Source: Pseudomonas entomophila (GTDB lineage: Bacteria > Pseudomonadota > Gammaproteobacteria > Pseudomonadales > Pseudomonadaceae). Taken from it: a stretch of 64,000 bases of DNA. The translations under genes were made by a program, and so were the position numbers. The notes below the pieces were generated by a model, which was not told the DNA's origin, searched no databases, and worked only from the letters and a program-made list of their open reading frames with translations. Each line of letters opens with the position of its first letter. Position 1 is the stretch's first letter. The stretch is taken from assembly GCF_013523165.1 (NCBI RefSeq), contig NZ_JAAMQI010000022.1:1-64000 (forward strand), given 5' to 3'. Shown piece after piece: positions 28,221-40,161 of the stretch.

Positions 28221-29159
28221 ATGTCCGCATCCCTCGCATTCGTCTTTCCAGGTCAAGGCTCCCAGTCGCTGGGCATGCTGGCCGAGCTCGCCGACCAGCA
28301 CCCGCTGATCCTCGAGACCTTCAAGGAAGCTTCCGAGGCTCTGGGTTATGACCTCTGGCACCTGGTCCAGCAGGGCCCGGAAGAGCAGCTCAACCAGACC
28401 GACAAGACCCAGCCCGCCATCCTGACCGCCTCGATCGCCCTGTGGCGTCTGTGGCTGGCCGAAGGGGGCGTGCGTCCGGCCTATGTGTCGGGTCACAGCC
28501 TGGGCGAGTACAGCGCACTGGTCGCCGCGGGCAGCCTGTCGCTGCAGGACGCCGTCAAGCTGGTCGAGCGCCGTGGACAGTTGATGCAGCAGGCCGTGCC
28601 TGCAGGCCACGGCGCCATGGCCGCGATCCTCGGCCTGAGCGATGAGCAGGTGCTGGACGTCTGCGCCGAGGCGGCCGAAGACGAGGTGGTCAGCGCCGTC
28701 AACTTCAACTCGCCAGGCCAGGTCGTGATCGCAGGCAACAAGGCCGCCGTCGACCGTGCCATCGAGCTGTGCAAGGCCAAGGGCGCCAAGCGTGCATTGC
28801 CGCTGGCCGTCAGCGTGCCTTCGCACTGCGCCTTGATGAAGCCTGCCGCCGAGCGTTTCGCCGAGTCCGTCAATGCCATCGACTGGGCTGCACCGCAGGT
28901 GCCGGTGGTCCAGAACGTCAGGGCCGCCGTGGCGGCCGACGTCGATACCCTCAAGCAAGACCTGCTTGCCCAGCTCTACCAGCCCGTGCGCTGGGTGGAG
29001 TGTGTGCAGGCACTGGCCGCGCACGGCGCGGTCGATCTGGTGGAGTGCGGTCCGGGCAAGGTCCTGGCCGGGCTGAACAAGCGCTGCGCCGATGGCGTGA
29101 CCACCTACAACCTCAACACCCCTGACGCCTTCGCCGCCACCCGTGCGGCGCTGGCCTGA
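28221..29159 (+). CDS. fabD: Malonyl-CoA:ACP transacylase FabD
   Basis: FabD transfers malonate from CoA to ACP, supplying the elongation unit of type II fatty acid synthesis. The 312-residue protein has FVFPGQGSQSLGML at the N-terminus, the nucleophile serine in GHSLGEYSAL (Ser near 92) and the active-site histidine region PSHCALM. The start MSASLAFVFPGQG was chosen over upstream in-frame codons by family alignment. It lies 119 bases after plsX, the largest gap in the front part of this operon. Confidence 0.97.
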   Translation: MSASLAFVFPGQGSQSLGMLAELADQHPLILETFKEASEALGYDLWHLVQQGPEEQLNQTDKTQPAILTASIALWRLWLAEGGVRPAYVSGHSLGEYSALVAAGSLSLQDAVKLVERRGQLMQQAVPAGHGAMAAILGLSDEQVLDVCAEAAEDEVVSAVNFNSPGQVVIAGNKAAVDRAIELCKAKGAKRALPLAVSVPSHCALMKPAAERFAESVNAIDWAAPQVPVVQNVRAAVAADVDTLKQDLLAQLYQPVRWVECVQALAAHGAVDLVECGPGKVLAGLNKRCADGVTTYNLNTPDAFAATRAALA

Positions 29160-29175
29160 ATTCGGAGAAACCTGC

Positions 29176-29916
29176 ATGAGCCTGCAAGGCAAAGTTGCAC
29201 TGGTCACTGGCGCCAGCCGTGGCATCGGTCAGGCAATCGCCCTTGAGCTGGGTCGCCTTGGCGCCACCGTCATCGGCACTGCCACCACGGCCTCCGGCGC
29301 CGAGCGTATCGCGGCGACCTTCAAGGAGCACGGCATTACCGGCACCGGCCTGGCCCTGGACGTCACGTCCAGCGAGTCGGTCGACGCCACGCTGAGCACC
29401 ATCCAGGAGCAGTTCGGCGCGCCGGCGATTCTGGTCAACAATGCCGGCATCACCCGCGACAACCTCATGCTGCGCATGAAGGACGACGAGTGGTTCGACG
29501 TGATCGACACCAACCTCAACAGCCTCTACCGTCTGTCCAAGGGCGTCCTGCGCGGCATGACCAAGGCACGCTGGGGCCGTATCATCAGCATCGGTTCGGT
29601 GGTCGGCGCCATGGGCAACGTCGGGCAGGCCAACTACGCTGCCGCCAAGGCGGGCCTGGAAGGCTTCAGCCGTGCGCTGGCACGTGAAGTCGGCTCGCGT
29701 GGTATCACCGTCAACGCGGTGACCCCGGGCTTCATCGACACCGACATGACCCGTGAGCTGCCCCAGGCGCAGCACGAAGGTCTGCTGAGCCAGATTCCGC
29801 TGGGCCGTCTGGGCCAGGCCGAAGAGATCGCCAAGGTGGTCGGCTTCCTGGCCTCGGAGGGTGCGGCCTACGTCACTGGCGCTACCGTGCCGGTCAACGG
29901 CGGGATGTACATGTAA
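29176..29916 (+). CDS. fabG: 3-oxoacyl-ACP reductase FabG
   Basis: FabG is the NADPH-dependent ketoreductase of fatty acid elongation. The 246-residue SDR protein shows the cofactor motif GASRGIGQA, the NNAG block, and the Ser-Tyr-Lys triad (SIGSVVGAMG, then NYAAAKAG). A CGGAGA site precedes the ATG. It is 16 bases after fabD and is followed by a 194-bp gap before acpP. Confidence 0.97.
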   Translation: MSLQGKVALVTGASRGIGQAIALELGRLGATVIGTATTASGAERIAATFKEHGITGTGLALDVTSSESVDATLSTIQEQFGAPAILVNNAGITRDNLMLRMKDDEWFDVIDTNLNSLYRLSKGVLRGMTKARWGRIISIGSVVGAMGNVGQANYAAAKAGLEGFSRALAREVGSRGITVNAVTPGFIDTDMTRELPQAQHEGLLSQIPLGRLGQAEEIAKVVGFLASEGAAYVTGATVPVNGGMYM

Positions 29917-30110
29917 GGCGTGAACCAATCAGGCGAATCCTTTCGAAAAAACCATACTTGGTCTCGAAAATCCGCTATAACGCTGCAACCAGATTCCAGG
30001 CGCAGGACACGGTCCAGGTCGGGAGGATGCGAACCGCTTGAAAAGCGGGCGTCTTTCTATAAACTTGGTCGCCGGCCAGCTGCCTGACATATGTCCACTA
30101 GGAGTGAAAC

Positions 30111-30347
30111 ATGAGCACCATCGAAGAACGCGTCAAAAAAATCGTCGCCGAACAACTGGGCGTCAAAGAAGACGAAGTCTCCCCTGAGAAATCCTTCGTC
30201 GAAGACCTGGGCGCCGACTCGCTTGACACTGTAGAGCTGGTGATGGCTCTGGAAGAGGAATTCGAGACCGAAATCCCTGACGAAGAAGCCGAGAAGATCA
30301 CTACCGTACAAGCTGCCATCGACTACGTTAAAAACCACCAGGCCTAA
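30111..30347 (+). CDS. acpP: Acyl carrier protein
   Basis: The 78-residue acidic protein has the phosphopantetheine attachment serine, Ser37, in [15 protein letters not shown]. It carries the growing acyl chain in fatty acid synthesis. A strong AGGAG site precedes the ATG. The 194-bp upstream gap has a TATAAC box near 29975 that may form an internal promoter, and an intrinsic terminator-like hairpin follows. Both fit the need for high ACP levels. Confidence 0.98.
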   Translation: MSTIEERVKKIVAEQLGVKEDEVSPEKSFVEDLGADSLDTVELVMALEEEFETEIPDEEAEKITTVQAAIDYVKNHQA

Positions 30348-30374
30348 TCGCCTGTAGTCGTCGCTTCTTGTCGG

Positions 30375-30411
30375 AAAAACCGCACTGCCTTCGTAGGCGT
30401 GCGGTTTTTTC
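30375..30411 (+). terminator. Terminator-like hairpin between acpP and fabF
   Basis: An 11-bp stem (AAAAACCGCAC with GTGCGGTTTTT) is followed by a T-run. It would end many transcripts after acpP, so that downstream fabF is made at a lower level or from its own promoter. Confidence 0.85.
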
Positions 30412-30491
30412 TTTGAAGGAACCGAGGATCGTCGCCGACCCTGTCACACGGGGCGCGTGACGGAATCTGTCAATAAAATAAGGAGAGTACT

Positions 30492-31735
<1,244 letters not shown>

Positions 31736-31736
<1 letters not shown>

Positions 31737-32551
31737 TGCAGCACTGGCTGGACGGTCAACCGGCGAACGCCATCGACCTGCACAACCGCGGGCTGGCGTA
31801 CGGCGACGGGGTGTTCGAAACCATCGCCGTGCGTCAGGGCCGTCCCAGCCTGCTGGGCCTGCACCTCGAGCGTCTGGCGCTCGGGTGCAGCCGCCTGGCG
31901 ATCCCCCTCGACCTGCCGCAGGTGCGTGACGAGCTGCTGCGCTTCGCCCGAACGCTGGGTGACGGCGTGGCCAAGCTGGTCGTGACCCGTGGCGATGGGC
32001 TTCGCGGTTATGCGTCGGCGCCCGACGTACCCGCCCGCCGGGTGCTGCTGGCCGGCCCGGCGCCGGCCTATCCGGCTCGGCATGCCGAACAGGGCATCAC
32101 GCTTTTTCCGTGCCAGACGCGTCTCGCCGAACAGCCGCGCCTGGCCGGCCTCAAACACCTCAACCGCCTTGAGCAGGTCCTGGCCCGTGCCGAGTGGCAG
32201 GGGAGTGATCCGGCCGAAGGCCTGATGCGCGACACCAGCGGCCGTCTGATCGAAGGGGTCTACAGCAACCTGTTCCTGGTGCACGACGGTGGCCTGCTGA
32301 CGGCCGACCTGAGCCGCTGCGGTGTGGCTGGCGTCATGCGCGCGGCCCTGATCGAGGCGGCCCGCGCCGAGGGCCTGGCCGTCAGCGTCACCGACCTGGC
32401 AATGGCGGACCTCGCCCAGGCCGACGAAGTTTTTCTCTGCAACAGCCTGTACGGCGTCTGGCCCGTGGTGCGTCACGCCGAGCTGAGCTGGTCGCCGGGG
32501 CCGGTGACCCGTAAACTGCAGGCCCTTGCCCAGACGTTATTGGATGCCTGA
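31736..32551 (+). CDS. pabC: Aminodeoxychorismate lyase PabC
   Basis: PabC splits 4-amino-4-deoxychorismate to p-aminobenzoate and pyruvate in folate synthesis, using PLP. The 271-residue fold-type IV protein shows the GLAYGDGVFETI start block, the PLP lysine region GLKHLNRLEQVLAR and the phosphate-binding GVYSNLF. It is coupled to fabF upstream and three bases from mltG downstream, the standard order in gamma-proteobacteria. Confidence 0.95.
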
Positions 32552-32554
32552 TTC

Positions 32555-33763
32555 GTGAGACGCCTACTGCTTCTGACCGTGGAGGCCCTGTTGATCCTGG
32601 CCGGGCTCGCTTTGGGCTGGTCGGCCTGGAAAGTGGCCTCGGTGGTCGATCAACCCCTGGCCGTGAGCCAGGAGCGCATGCTCGACGTGCCCACTGGCAC
32701 GACCCCCAATCGCATGTTCTACCGCATGCAGGACGACGGCCTGCTCAAGGACGCCTTCTGGCTGCGCCTGTACTGGCGCTTCAACCTGGCCGGCACCCCC
32801 CTGCACACCGGTGAGTACCGCATCACCCCTGGCATGACCGTCGCCGACCTGTTCGCCGCCTGGCGGCGGGGCGACGTGGTGCAGTACAACCTGACCATCG
32901 TCGAGGGCTGGACCTTCCGCCAGGTGCGCGCGGCGATCGCCCGCCACGACAAGCTCGAGCAGACCCTGACCAACGTGTCGGACGAGGCGGTGATGGAGCG
33001 CCTGGGCCATCCGGGCGTGTTCCCGGAGGGCCGCTTCTTCCCCGACACCTACCGCTTCGTGCGTGGCATGAGCGACGTCGAGCTGCTGCAGCAAGCCTAC
33101 ATGCGCCTGGAGGAGGTCCTGGCGCGGGAGTGGGCCGAGCGCGCCACCGACCTGCCGTACCGCGATCCCTACCAGGCCCTGATCATGGCCTCGCTGGTGG
33201 AGAAGGAAACCGGCGTGCCGCAGGAGCGTGGGCAGATCGCCGGGGTCTTCGTGCGTCGCCTGCGCCTGGGCATGATGCTGCAGACCGACCCGACCGTGAT
33301 CTACGGCATGGGCGAGCGCTACAACGGCAAGATCACCCGCGCCGACCTGCGTGCGCCGACCCCGTACAACACCTACACCATGACCGGCCTGCCGCCGACG
33401 CCGATCGCCATGGTCGGCCGTGAAGCCATTCATGCCGCGCTCAATCCGGCGTCGGGCAGCAGCTTGTACTTCGTGGCGCGTGGCGATGGCAGCCATGTGT
33501 TCTCCGACGACCTTGGCGATCACAACACGGCCGTGCGCGAGTACCAGCTCAAGCGTCGCGCCGACTACCGCTCCAGCCCGGCACCGCGTGCCACGCCGGA
33601 GGCGACGCCGTCGAGCGATGCCACGCCTGGCCAGGAGGCCGCTCCTGACCAGCAGGTCGAACCGGACAAGACACCCGATACACGCACCGACGATGCCGAT
33701 CCGGCGTCCGATTCCGCCGAACCTGTGCGCGCCCCGCAAGCGGACGCGCCCCATTCTCGATAA
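32555..33763 (+). CDS. mltG: Endolytic transglycosylase MltG
   Basis: MltG is an inner-membrane endolytic murein transglycosylase thought to terminate new glycan strands. The 402-residue protein begins with a GTG, has one membrane helix at residues about 3-25, a LysM-like region and the YceG catalytic domain. The catalytic glutamate lies in MASLVEKETGVPQERG, and LQTDPTVIYGMGERYNGKI follows. The last 60 or so residues are Pro/Ala/Asp-rich and probably disordered, an extension beyond the E. coli protein. Confidence 0.95.
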   Translation: MRRLLLLTVEALLILAGLALGWSAWKVASVVDQPLAVSQERMLDVPTGTTPNRMFYRMQDDGLLKDAFWLRLYWRFNLAGTPLHTGEYRITPGMTVADLFAAWRRGDVVQYNLTIVEGWTFRQVRAAIARHDKLEQTLTNVSDEAVMERLGHPGVFPEGRFFPDTYRFVRGMSDVELLQQAYMRLEEVLAREWAERATDLPYRDPYQALIMASLVEKETGVPQERGQIAGVFVRRLRLGMMLQTDPTVIYGMGERYNGKITRADLRAPTPYNTYTMTGLPPTPIAMVGREAIHAALNPASGSSLYFVARGDGSHVFSDDLGDHNTAVREYQLKRRADYRSSPAPRATPEATPSSDATPGQEAAPDQQVEPDKTPDTRTDDADPASDSAEPVRAPQADAPHSR

Positions 33764-35384
<1,621 letters not shown>

Positions 35385-35421
35385 GCCCCGCTCTCATCCA
35401 CTTTCTTCCTGACTGGTTCCC

Positions 35422-36204
35422 ATGCTCGTAGACTCCCATTGCCACCTCGACCGTCTTGACCTCACCGCCCACCAGGGCTGCCTCGACACCGCCCTGCAAG
35501 CGGCGCGTGACCGTGGCGTCGGGCACTTCCTGTGCATCGGCGTCAGCGCCGACAATGCCCAGGCGGTCAAGACGCTGAGCGAACGGTATGCCGACGTCGA
35601 CTGCTCGGTCGGCATCCACCCCCTCGACCTGACGCCTGGTGAAACGCCGGCGCTGGACTGGTTGCTGAGCGAACTGGCCCACCCCCATGCGGTGGCGATC
35701 GGCGAAACAGGCCTGGATTACCACTACGAGCCCGAAGCGGCCTCCGTGCAGCAGGCGTCTTTCCGCCTGCACCTGGAAGCGTCCCGCCAGACCGGCAAGC
35801 CGGTCATCGTGCACACCCGCGCCGCACGGGCCGATACCCTGGCGCTGCTGCGCGAGGCCGACCTGCCCCAGGCCGGCGTGCTGCACTGCTTCACCGAGGA
35901 TTGGGACATGGCCAGGGCGGCCCTGGACCTGGGCTACTACATCTCGCTGTCGGGGATCGTCACCTTCCGCAATGCCGAGGCGCTGCGCGAGGTCGCCCGG
36001 CGGGTGCCGGCCGATCGCCTGCTGGTGGAGACCGACTCGCCTTACCTGGCGCCCATCCCTCACCGTGGCAAGCCCAACCTGCCGCAGTACGTGCGGGAAG
36101 TCGCCGAGTTCGTCGCCTCGCTGCGCAGCGAAAGCCTGGAGTCCCTGGCGGCGCAGACCACGGCCAACTTCAAGCGGTTGTTCCCGCTTGCCCGCGTGGC
36201 CTGA
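35422..36204 (+). CDS. tatD: TatD family metal-dependent deoxyribonuclease
   Basis: The 260-residue TIM-barrel hydrolase has the metal ligands of the family: VDSHCHLDRLD, IGETGLDYHYE, VIVHTRAA, LHCFTEDWDMA and VETDSPYLAP. TatD-type proteins have been assigned 3'-5' nuclease activity in DNA repair and fragmentation. The gene ends the yceD to tatD run and is followed by a hairpin whose T-tract points leftward. Confidence 0.95.
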   Translation: MLVDSHCHLDRLDLTAHQGCLDTALQAARDRGVGHFLCIGVSADNAQAVKTLSERYADVDCSVGIHPLDLTPGETPALDWLLSELAHPHAVAIGETGLDYHYEPEAASVQQASFRLHLEASRQTGKPVIVHTRAARADTLALLREADLPQAGVLHCFTEDWDMARAALDLGYYISLSGIVTFRNAEALREVARRVPADRLLVETDSPYLAPIPHRGKPNLPQYVREVAEFVASLRSESLESLAAQTTANFKRLFPLARVA

Positions 36205-36211
36205 GGCCGGC

Positions 36212-36247
36212 AAAAAAAACCCGAACTCCGGGGGGAAGAGTTCGGGT
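36212..36247 (-). terminator. Intrinsic terminator of the sRNA
   Basis: The stem ACCCGAACTC / GAGTTCGGGT carries a C-rich loop and is followed on the minus strand by eight T. On the + strand no T-tract follows, so it does not serve tatD efficiently. Confidence 0.82.
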
Positions 36248-36330
36248 CAAGACCATTAGGAGTGGAACGAAGACACCCGGTCCTTGGTGCCTCCATTGCC
36301 CGATGCGCGGGGGGAAGGCATCGGAGCAAC
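36212..36330 (-). ncRNA. rgsA: Candidate RgsA-type small RNA
   Basis: A leftward intrinsic terminator (10-bp stem 36219-36228 with 36238-36247, then eight T) lies about 119 nt downstream of a start predicted by the -10-like element CGATACT (36343-36337), one base from the sigma-S consensus CTATACT. In P. aeruginosa the sRNA RgsA (PA2958.1), about 120 nt, RpoS-dependent and indirectly GacA-dependent, lies beside tatD. The position, length and promoter type match. Identity rests on synteny and layout, as no sequence alignment was possible. Confidence 0.6.
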
Positions 36331-36336
36331 ATAAGA

Positions 36337-36343
36337 AGTATCG
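36337..36343 (-). promoter_or_regulatory. Sigma-S-like -10 element for the sRNA
   Basis: CGATACT on the minus strand matches six of seven positions of the RpoS -10 consensus and sits 7 bases before the predicted start of the sRNA. No strong -35 is seen, as is common for RpoS promoters. Confidence 0.45.
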
Positions 36344-36605
36344 ATGATGGATCCCGGCGCGCCACTGCCGATCGGCCGATTCTTAAACGGTTTTGGAATA
36401 CGCGACGGGGTTGCTTGTAGCGCGGCGCTACAAGCGCAAGTCAATGCGCCTCCGGCAGCGACGAGTGGCGGTCTGAAGGAGGCCGGTCCAGACCGTTCGG
36501 CACGCCTGACATGTCATTCGCTGCTACAACCCAACGTGTAAGATCCGTGCAATTTCCCGCCAGTTAGGCATAATAATCCGCTTTGAACGCTACCCAAGCC
36601 TACTT

Positions 36606-37238
36606 ATGCAGAAAGAACCTCGTAAGGTCCGTGAGTTTCGTCGTCGCGAGCAGGAAATCCTCGATACGGCCCTGAAGCTGTTCCTCGATCAGGGTGAGGA
36701 CAGTGTGACGGTCGAAATGATCGCCGACGCCGTCGGCATCGGCAAAGGCACCATCTACAAGCACTTCAAGTCCAAGGCCGAGATCTACCTGCGGCTGATG
36801 CTCGACTATGAGCAAGAACTCAACGCGCTGCTGCATTCGGCCGACGTCGACCGCGACAAGGAGGCGTTGTCCCGCGCCTACTTCGAGTTCCGCATGCGTG
36901 ATCCGCAGCGCTACCGCCTGTTCGACCGGCTCGAAGAGAAGGTCGTCAAGGGCAATCAGGTCCCGGACCTGGTGGAGGAGCTGCACCGCATCCGTGCCTC
37001 GAACTTCGACCGCCTGACGGTCCTGATCAAGGGCCGCATCAGCGAGGGCAAGCTCGAGGACGTGCCGCCGTACTTCCATTACTGCGCGGCCTGGGCACTG
37101 GTGCATGGCGCGGTGGCGCTGTACCACTCGCCGTTCTGGAGCAGCGTGCTGGAGGATCAGGAGGGCTTCTTCCAGTTCCTGATGGACATCGGCGTACGCA
37201 TGGGCAACAAGCGCAAGCGCGAGCCGGACGCCGGCTGA
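36606..37238 (+). CDS. TetR/AcrR family transcriptional regulator
   Basis: The 210-residue protein has an N-terminal TetR helix-turn-helix (about residues 12-58, TVEMIADAVGIGKGTIYKHFKSK) and a ligand-binding C-terminal half. It corresponds in position to a probable regulator near tatD in P. aeruginosa (PA2957). Its ligand and targets are unknown. The downstream DUF4823 lipoprotein gene, 92 bases away on the same strand, is a possible target. Confidence 0.9.
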   Translation: MQKEPRKVREFRRREQEILDTALKLFLDQGEDSVTVEMIADAVGIGKGTIYKHFKSKAEIYLRLMLDYEQELNALLHSADVDRDKEALSRAYFEFRMRDPQRYRLFDRLEEKVVKGNQVPDLVEELHRIRASNFDRLTVLIKGRISEGKLEDVPPYFHYCAAWALVHGAVALYHSPFWSSVLEDQEGFFQFLMDIGVRMGNKRKREPDAG

Positions 37239-37330
37239 CGCGTTCACGTCGGCCTCCAGGGCGGTTCTGGCGCAAAAGCTGCATCTGGCCGCTGTCTGTC
37301 GGCTTTCCGTCGCCGGCCTCTGGAGGAACG

Positions 37331-37936
37331 ATGCGTAGCCTGGTCTTGCTGTCGGCGCTCATGGCGTTGGGCGGCTGCATGAATGTCAGCGACATGGGGG
37401 AGGGGGTGCGCTACCACCTGAGCGATGCCGGCCTGCTCGACCATAGCGACACGCGCCGAACGCTGTCGGTGCGTCTGCAGCCGGACTCGTTCATCTACAT
37501 CGGCCAGGGGTCGTTCGTGCCGCCCGGGCGCGGGCCGATCCCGCGCTCCAACGCGGTGGCCCAGGCAGCCTTCGACAGCTTCATCGAGTACTTCCCCCTG
37601 GTGCGGCGTGCACAGGGCCCGCTGGGCCTGGAAGAGGCGCTTGCCGAAGCGCGCGATGTCGGCGCCCATTACGTCCTGTATACCCGCTTCGCGCGCACCG
37701 ACGACCGTGTGGGTAACGATGAGGAATGGTACGACGAACAGGCCGTCGATCGCCTGGGGGTCGACACGGGCGTGGTGCAGATGATGCTGATCGAGACCAG
37801 CACGCGCTACCTCATCGACACGGTGCGCATCAAGAGCCGTGGCGGCTTGTTGACGCTGCACGACAACAAGCCCGAAGATCTGTTGGGCCCGCCGATGCGA
37901 GACTACGCTCGCAGCTTGCTGGGCATGAGCCGATGA
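37331..37936 (+). CDS. DUF4823 domain lipoprotein
   Basis: The 201-residue protein has a lipoprotein signal peptide ending at LMALGGC, with the acylated cysteine at residue 16; serine-free MNVSD follows. It should be anchored in the outer or inner membrane facing the periplasm. The remainder ([29 protein letters not shown]) matches the DUF4823 family of Pseudomonas, whose function is not known. A GGAGG site precedes the ATG. Confidence 0.87.
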   Translation: MRSLVLLSALMALGGCMNVSDMGEGVRYHLSDAGLLDHSDTRRTLSVRLQPDSFIYIGQGSFVPPGRGPIPRSNAVAQAAFDSFIEYFPLVRRAQGPLGLEEALAEARDVGAHYVLYTRFARTDDRVGNDEEWYDEQAVDRLGVDTGVVQMMLIETSTRYLIDTVRIKSRGGLLTLHDNKPEDLLGPPMRDYARSLLGMSR

Positions 37937-37946
37937 AGGAGGCGAC

Positions 37947-38510
37947 ATGGCCGACCAAGACACGCCAGGCGATCTGATCGCGCATTTGCCCAAGGCAGGC
38001 AGGGGCCTGCCGCCCGTTCACCTGTGGAACCCGGCGTTCTGTGGCGATATCGACATGCGTATCGCGCGGGACGGCACCTGGTATTATCAGGGCACCCCGA
38101 TCACCCGGCCGGCGATGGTGCGCCTGTTTTCCGGGATCCTGCGTCGCGATGAAGACCGCTACGTGCTAGTCACCCCGGTGGAGAAGGTCGGCATCCGCGT
38201 CGACGACGCGCCCTTCGTCGCCGTGACCTTGGAGGTCAGCGGGGAAGGCGAGGGCCAGTCGCTCCGGTTCGTCACCACGGTGGGCGATCAGGTCGAGGCA
38301 GGGCCGTCCCATCCGTTGCGTGTCGACCTCGACCCGCACACCCAGGCGCCTTCGCCCTATGTGCTGGTGCGCACCAACCTCGAGGCGCTCATCCACCGCA
38401 ACGTGTTCTACCAGCTCGTCGACCTGGCGGTCGAGCGGCAGGTCGAGGGCGTGCCGTGGCTGGGGGTGTGGAGTGGCGGCGTATTCTTCCCGATCGGTCG
38501 TGTGGACTGA
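37947..38510 (+). CDS. DUF1285 domain protein
   Basis: The 187-residue soluble protein has the DUF1285 signature [26 protein letters not shown] followed by a beta-rich region and a C-terminal [16 protein letters not shown]. The family is conserved in Proteobacteria and has no experimentally fixed function. It is 10 bases after the DUF4823 gene with its own AAGGAGG site, and a bidirectional terminator follows, so the two probably form one unit. Confidence 0.9.
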   Translation: MADQDTPGDLIAHLPKAGRGLPPVHLWNPAFCGDIDMRIARDGTWYYQGTPITRPAMVRLFSGILRRDEDRYVLVTPVEKVGIRVDDAPFVAVTLEVSGEGEGQSLRFVTTVGDQVEAGPSHPLRVDLDPHTQAPSPYVLVRTNLEALIHRNVFYQLVDLAVERQVEGVPWLGVWSGGVFFPIGRVD

Positions 38511-38540
38511 GGCACCGCCTTTCACGGGGCGCTGAAACGA

Positions 38541-38576
38541 AAAAACCTCCAGGGGGTACGCCTCTGGAGGTTTTCA
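38541..38576. terminator. Bidirectional terminator
   Basis: The stem ACCTCCAG (38545-38552) / CTGGAGGT (38564-38571) is flanked by A-run on the left and T-run on the right. It ends the DUF1285 transcript and the convergent tRNA-Asn transcript. Confidence 0.88.
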
Positions 38577-38581
38577 TCATC

Positions 38582-38657
38582 TGGCTCCGCGACCTGGACT
38601 CGAACCAGGGACCCAATGATTAACAGTCATTTGCTCTACCGACTGAGCTATCGCGGA
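38582..38657 (-). tRNA. tRNA-Asn (GTT)
   Basis: A 76-nt cloverleaf including the encoded CCA, with acceptor stem TCCGCGA/TCGCGGA. The anticodon loop CTGTTAA carries anticodon GTT, and the T-arm reads GGTTCGAGTCC. Confidence 0.97.
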
Positions 38658-38667
38658 ATCTGCACGT

Positions 38668-38695
38668 ATCTTACTGATACCTAAAGAGAAGTCAA
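38668..38695 (-). promoter_or_regulatory. Promoter of tRNA-Asn
   Basis: On the minus strand TTGACT and TAAGAT are spaced by 16 bases, about 10 bases upstream of the tRNA 5' end. Confidence 0.7.
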
Positions 38696-38718
38696 GCTTC
38701 TCCCCGGCACCGGCTCGA

Positions 38719-39915
38719 TCACAGCACCTCGACGATGGCCTTGGTCACGACATGGATATTGTTCTGGTTCAGCGCCGCCACGCAGATGCGGCCGGTGCTC
38801 AGCGCGTAGATGCCGAACTCGTCCTTCAGGCGGCCGACCTGCTCGGCGGTCAGGCCCGAGTAGGAGAACATGCCGCACTGCCGGGCGACGAAGCTGAAGT
38901 CCTGCTTGGCACCGTACTGGGCCAGCAGCTCGACCATCTGCTTGCGCATGCCGTGGATCCGGCCACGCATCTCGGCCAGTTCGGTTTCCCACATCTGGCG
39001 CAGCTCAGGGTCGTTCAGCACGGCTGCGACGATGCTGGCGCCATGGGTCGGCGGGTTGGAGTAGGTGGTGCGGATCACCCGCTTGACCTGGGACAGGACT
39101 CGCGTGGCCTCGTCGCGGGAGTCGGTGACGATCGACAGCGCACCGACGCGCTCGCCATACAGCGAGAACGACTTGGAGAAGGAGCTGGACACGAAGCACT
39201 GCAAGCCGGAGTCGGCGAACAGGCGCACGGCGAAGGCGTCCTCGGCGATCCCGTCGCCGAAGCCCTGGTAGGCCATGTCGAGGAACGGCACGTGGCCCTT
39301 GGCCTTGATCACCGCCAGCACGTTCTTCCAGTCGTCCAGGCTCAAGTCGACGCCGGTCGGGTTGTGGCAGCAGGCGTGCAGCACGATGATCGAGCCGGAC
39401 GGCAGGGCCTCGAGGTCTTCGAGCATGCCGGCACGGTCGACGTCATGGCTGGCGGCATCGTAGTAACGGTAGTTCTGCACCGGGAAGCCGGCCGTCTCGA
39501 ACAGCGCGCGGTGGTTCTCCCAGCTCGGGTCGCTGATGGCGACGGTGGCGCCTGGCGACAGGCGCTTGAGGAAGTCCGCACCGATCTTCAGCGCGCCCGT
39601 GCCACCGACGGCCTGCACGGTGACTACGCGACCGTCGCGCAGCAGGGGCGAGTCGTTGCCGAACAGCAGCGTCTGCACGGCCTGGTCGTAGGTGGCGATG
39701 CCGTCGATCGGCAGGTAGCCCCGCGAGGCGTGTTGCGCGGCACGCCGGGTCTCGGCTTCGATGACGGCGCGCAGCAGCGGGATGCGACCCTCTTCGTTGC
39801 AGTACACGCCGACGCCGAGGTTGACCTTGTCGGTACGTGGGTCGGCGTTGAACGCTTCGTTGAGGCCCAGAATGGGGTCGCGGGGTGCCAGCTCGACAGC
39901 GGAAAACAGGCTCAT
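38719..39915 (-). CDS. tyrB: Aromatic amino acid aminotransferase
   Basis: This 398-residue PLP enzyme of fold type I, subgroup Ia, interconverts aspartate or aromatic amino acids and their keto acids. Conserved parts are MSLFSAVELAPRDPILGLNE, the PLP-lysine block SSSFSKSFSLYGERVGAL, HACCHNPTGVD and CGMFSYSGLT. TyrB and AspC cannot be distinguished by eye. The usual annotation in Pseudomonas is aromatic aminotransferase, and PhhC is the close paralogue. The start was chosen at MSLFSAVELAP. It is divergent from uvrB. Confidence 0.92.
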   Translation of the reverse strand: MSLFSAVELAPRDPILGLNEAFNADPRTDKVNLGVGVYCNEEGRIPLLRAVIEAETRRAAQHASRGYLPIDGIATYDQAVQTLLFGNDSPLLRDGRVVTVQAVGGTGALKIGADFLKRLSPGATVAISDPSWENHRALFETAGFPVQNYRYYDAASHDVDRAGMLEDLEALPSGSIIVLHACCHNPTGVDLSLDDWKNVLAVIKAKGHVPFLDMAYQGFGDGIAEDAFAVRLFADSGLQCFVSSSFSKSFSLYGERVGALSIVTDSRDEATRVLSQVKRVIRTTYSNPPTHGASIVAAVLNDPELRQMWETELAEMRGRIHGMRKQMVELLAQYGAKQDFSFVARQCGMFSYSGLTAEQVGRLKDEFGIYALSTGRICVAALNQNNIHVVTKAIVEVL

Positions 39916-40161
39916 TGTTACCTTGGCTCTGATGGAGAGTGATAGGGGTCGCACGCTCCAGCCAGATGCACTGAAGCGGTGCACAAACGGGGAGTCAGTA
40001 TAGTGATACGTCGGCCGGACTGCGACAGTCTGGCGCAGCTTTTCGAGGCCTGGAGGCGATTATTTTTCAACCCTTGGACCGCTTCCGGGGTCGCATGCAG
40101 GAAGAGGGTGACGGCAGGCTGCTCGCCGGGCTGCCGAAGGCACCTGAATCAGTGTAGACTA

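Larger units (their letters stand above)
36205..36605. other. tatD/TetR intergenic region containing sRNA candidate
   Basis: This 401-bp gap holds a leftward intrinsic terminator, an RpoS-like -10 element and a perfect 9-bp dyad around 36412-36431 (TTGTAGCGC with GCGCTACAA). The only open frame of note is a 62-codon TTG-start frame on the minus strand, which overlaps the sRNA candidate. I do not support it as a gene. Confidence 0.6.

Noticed and set aside
36256-36444. 62-codon TTG-start frame on the minus strand near tatD
   Set aside because: It has no ribosome site and overlaps the sRNA candidate and its -10 element. The terminator behind it fits the sRNA better than an mRNA.
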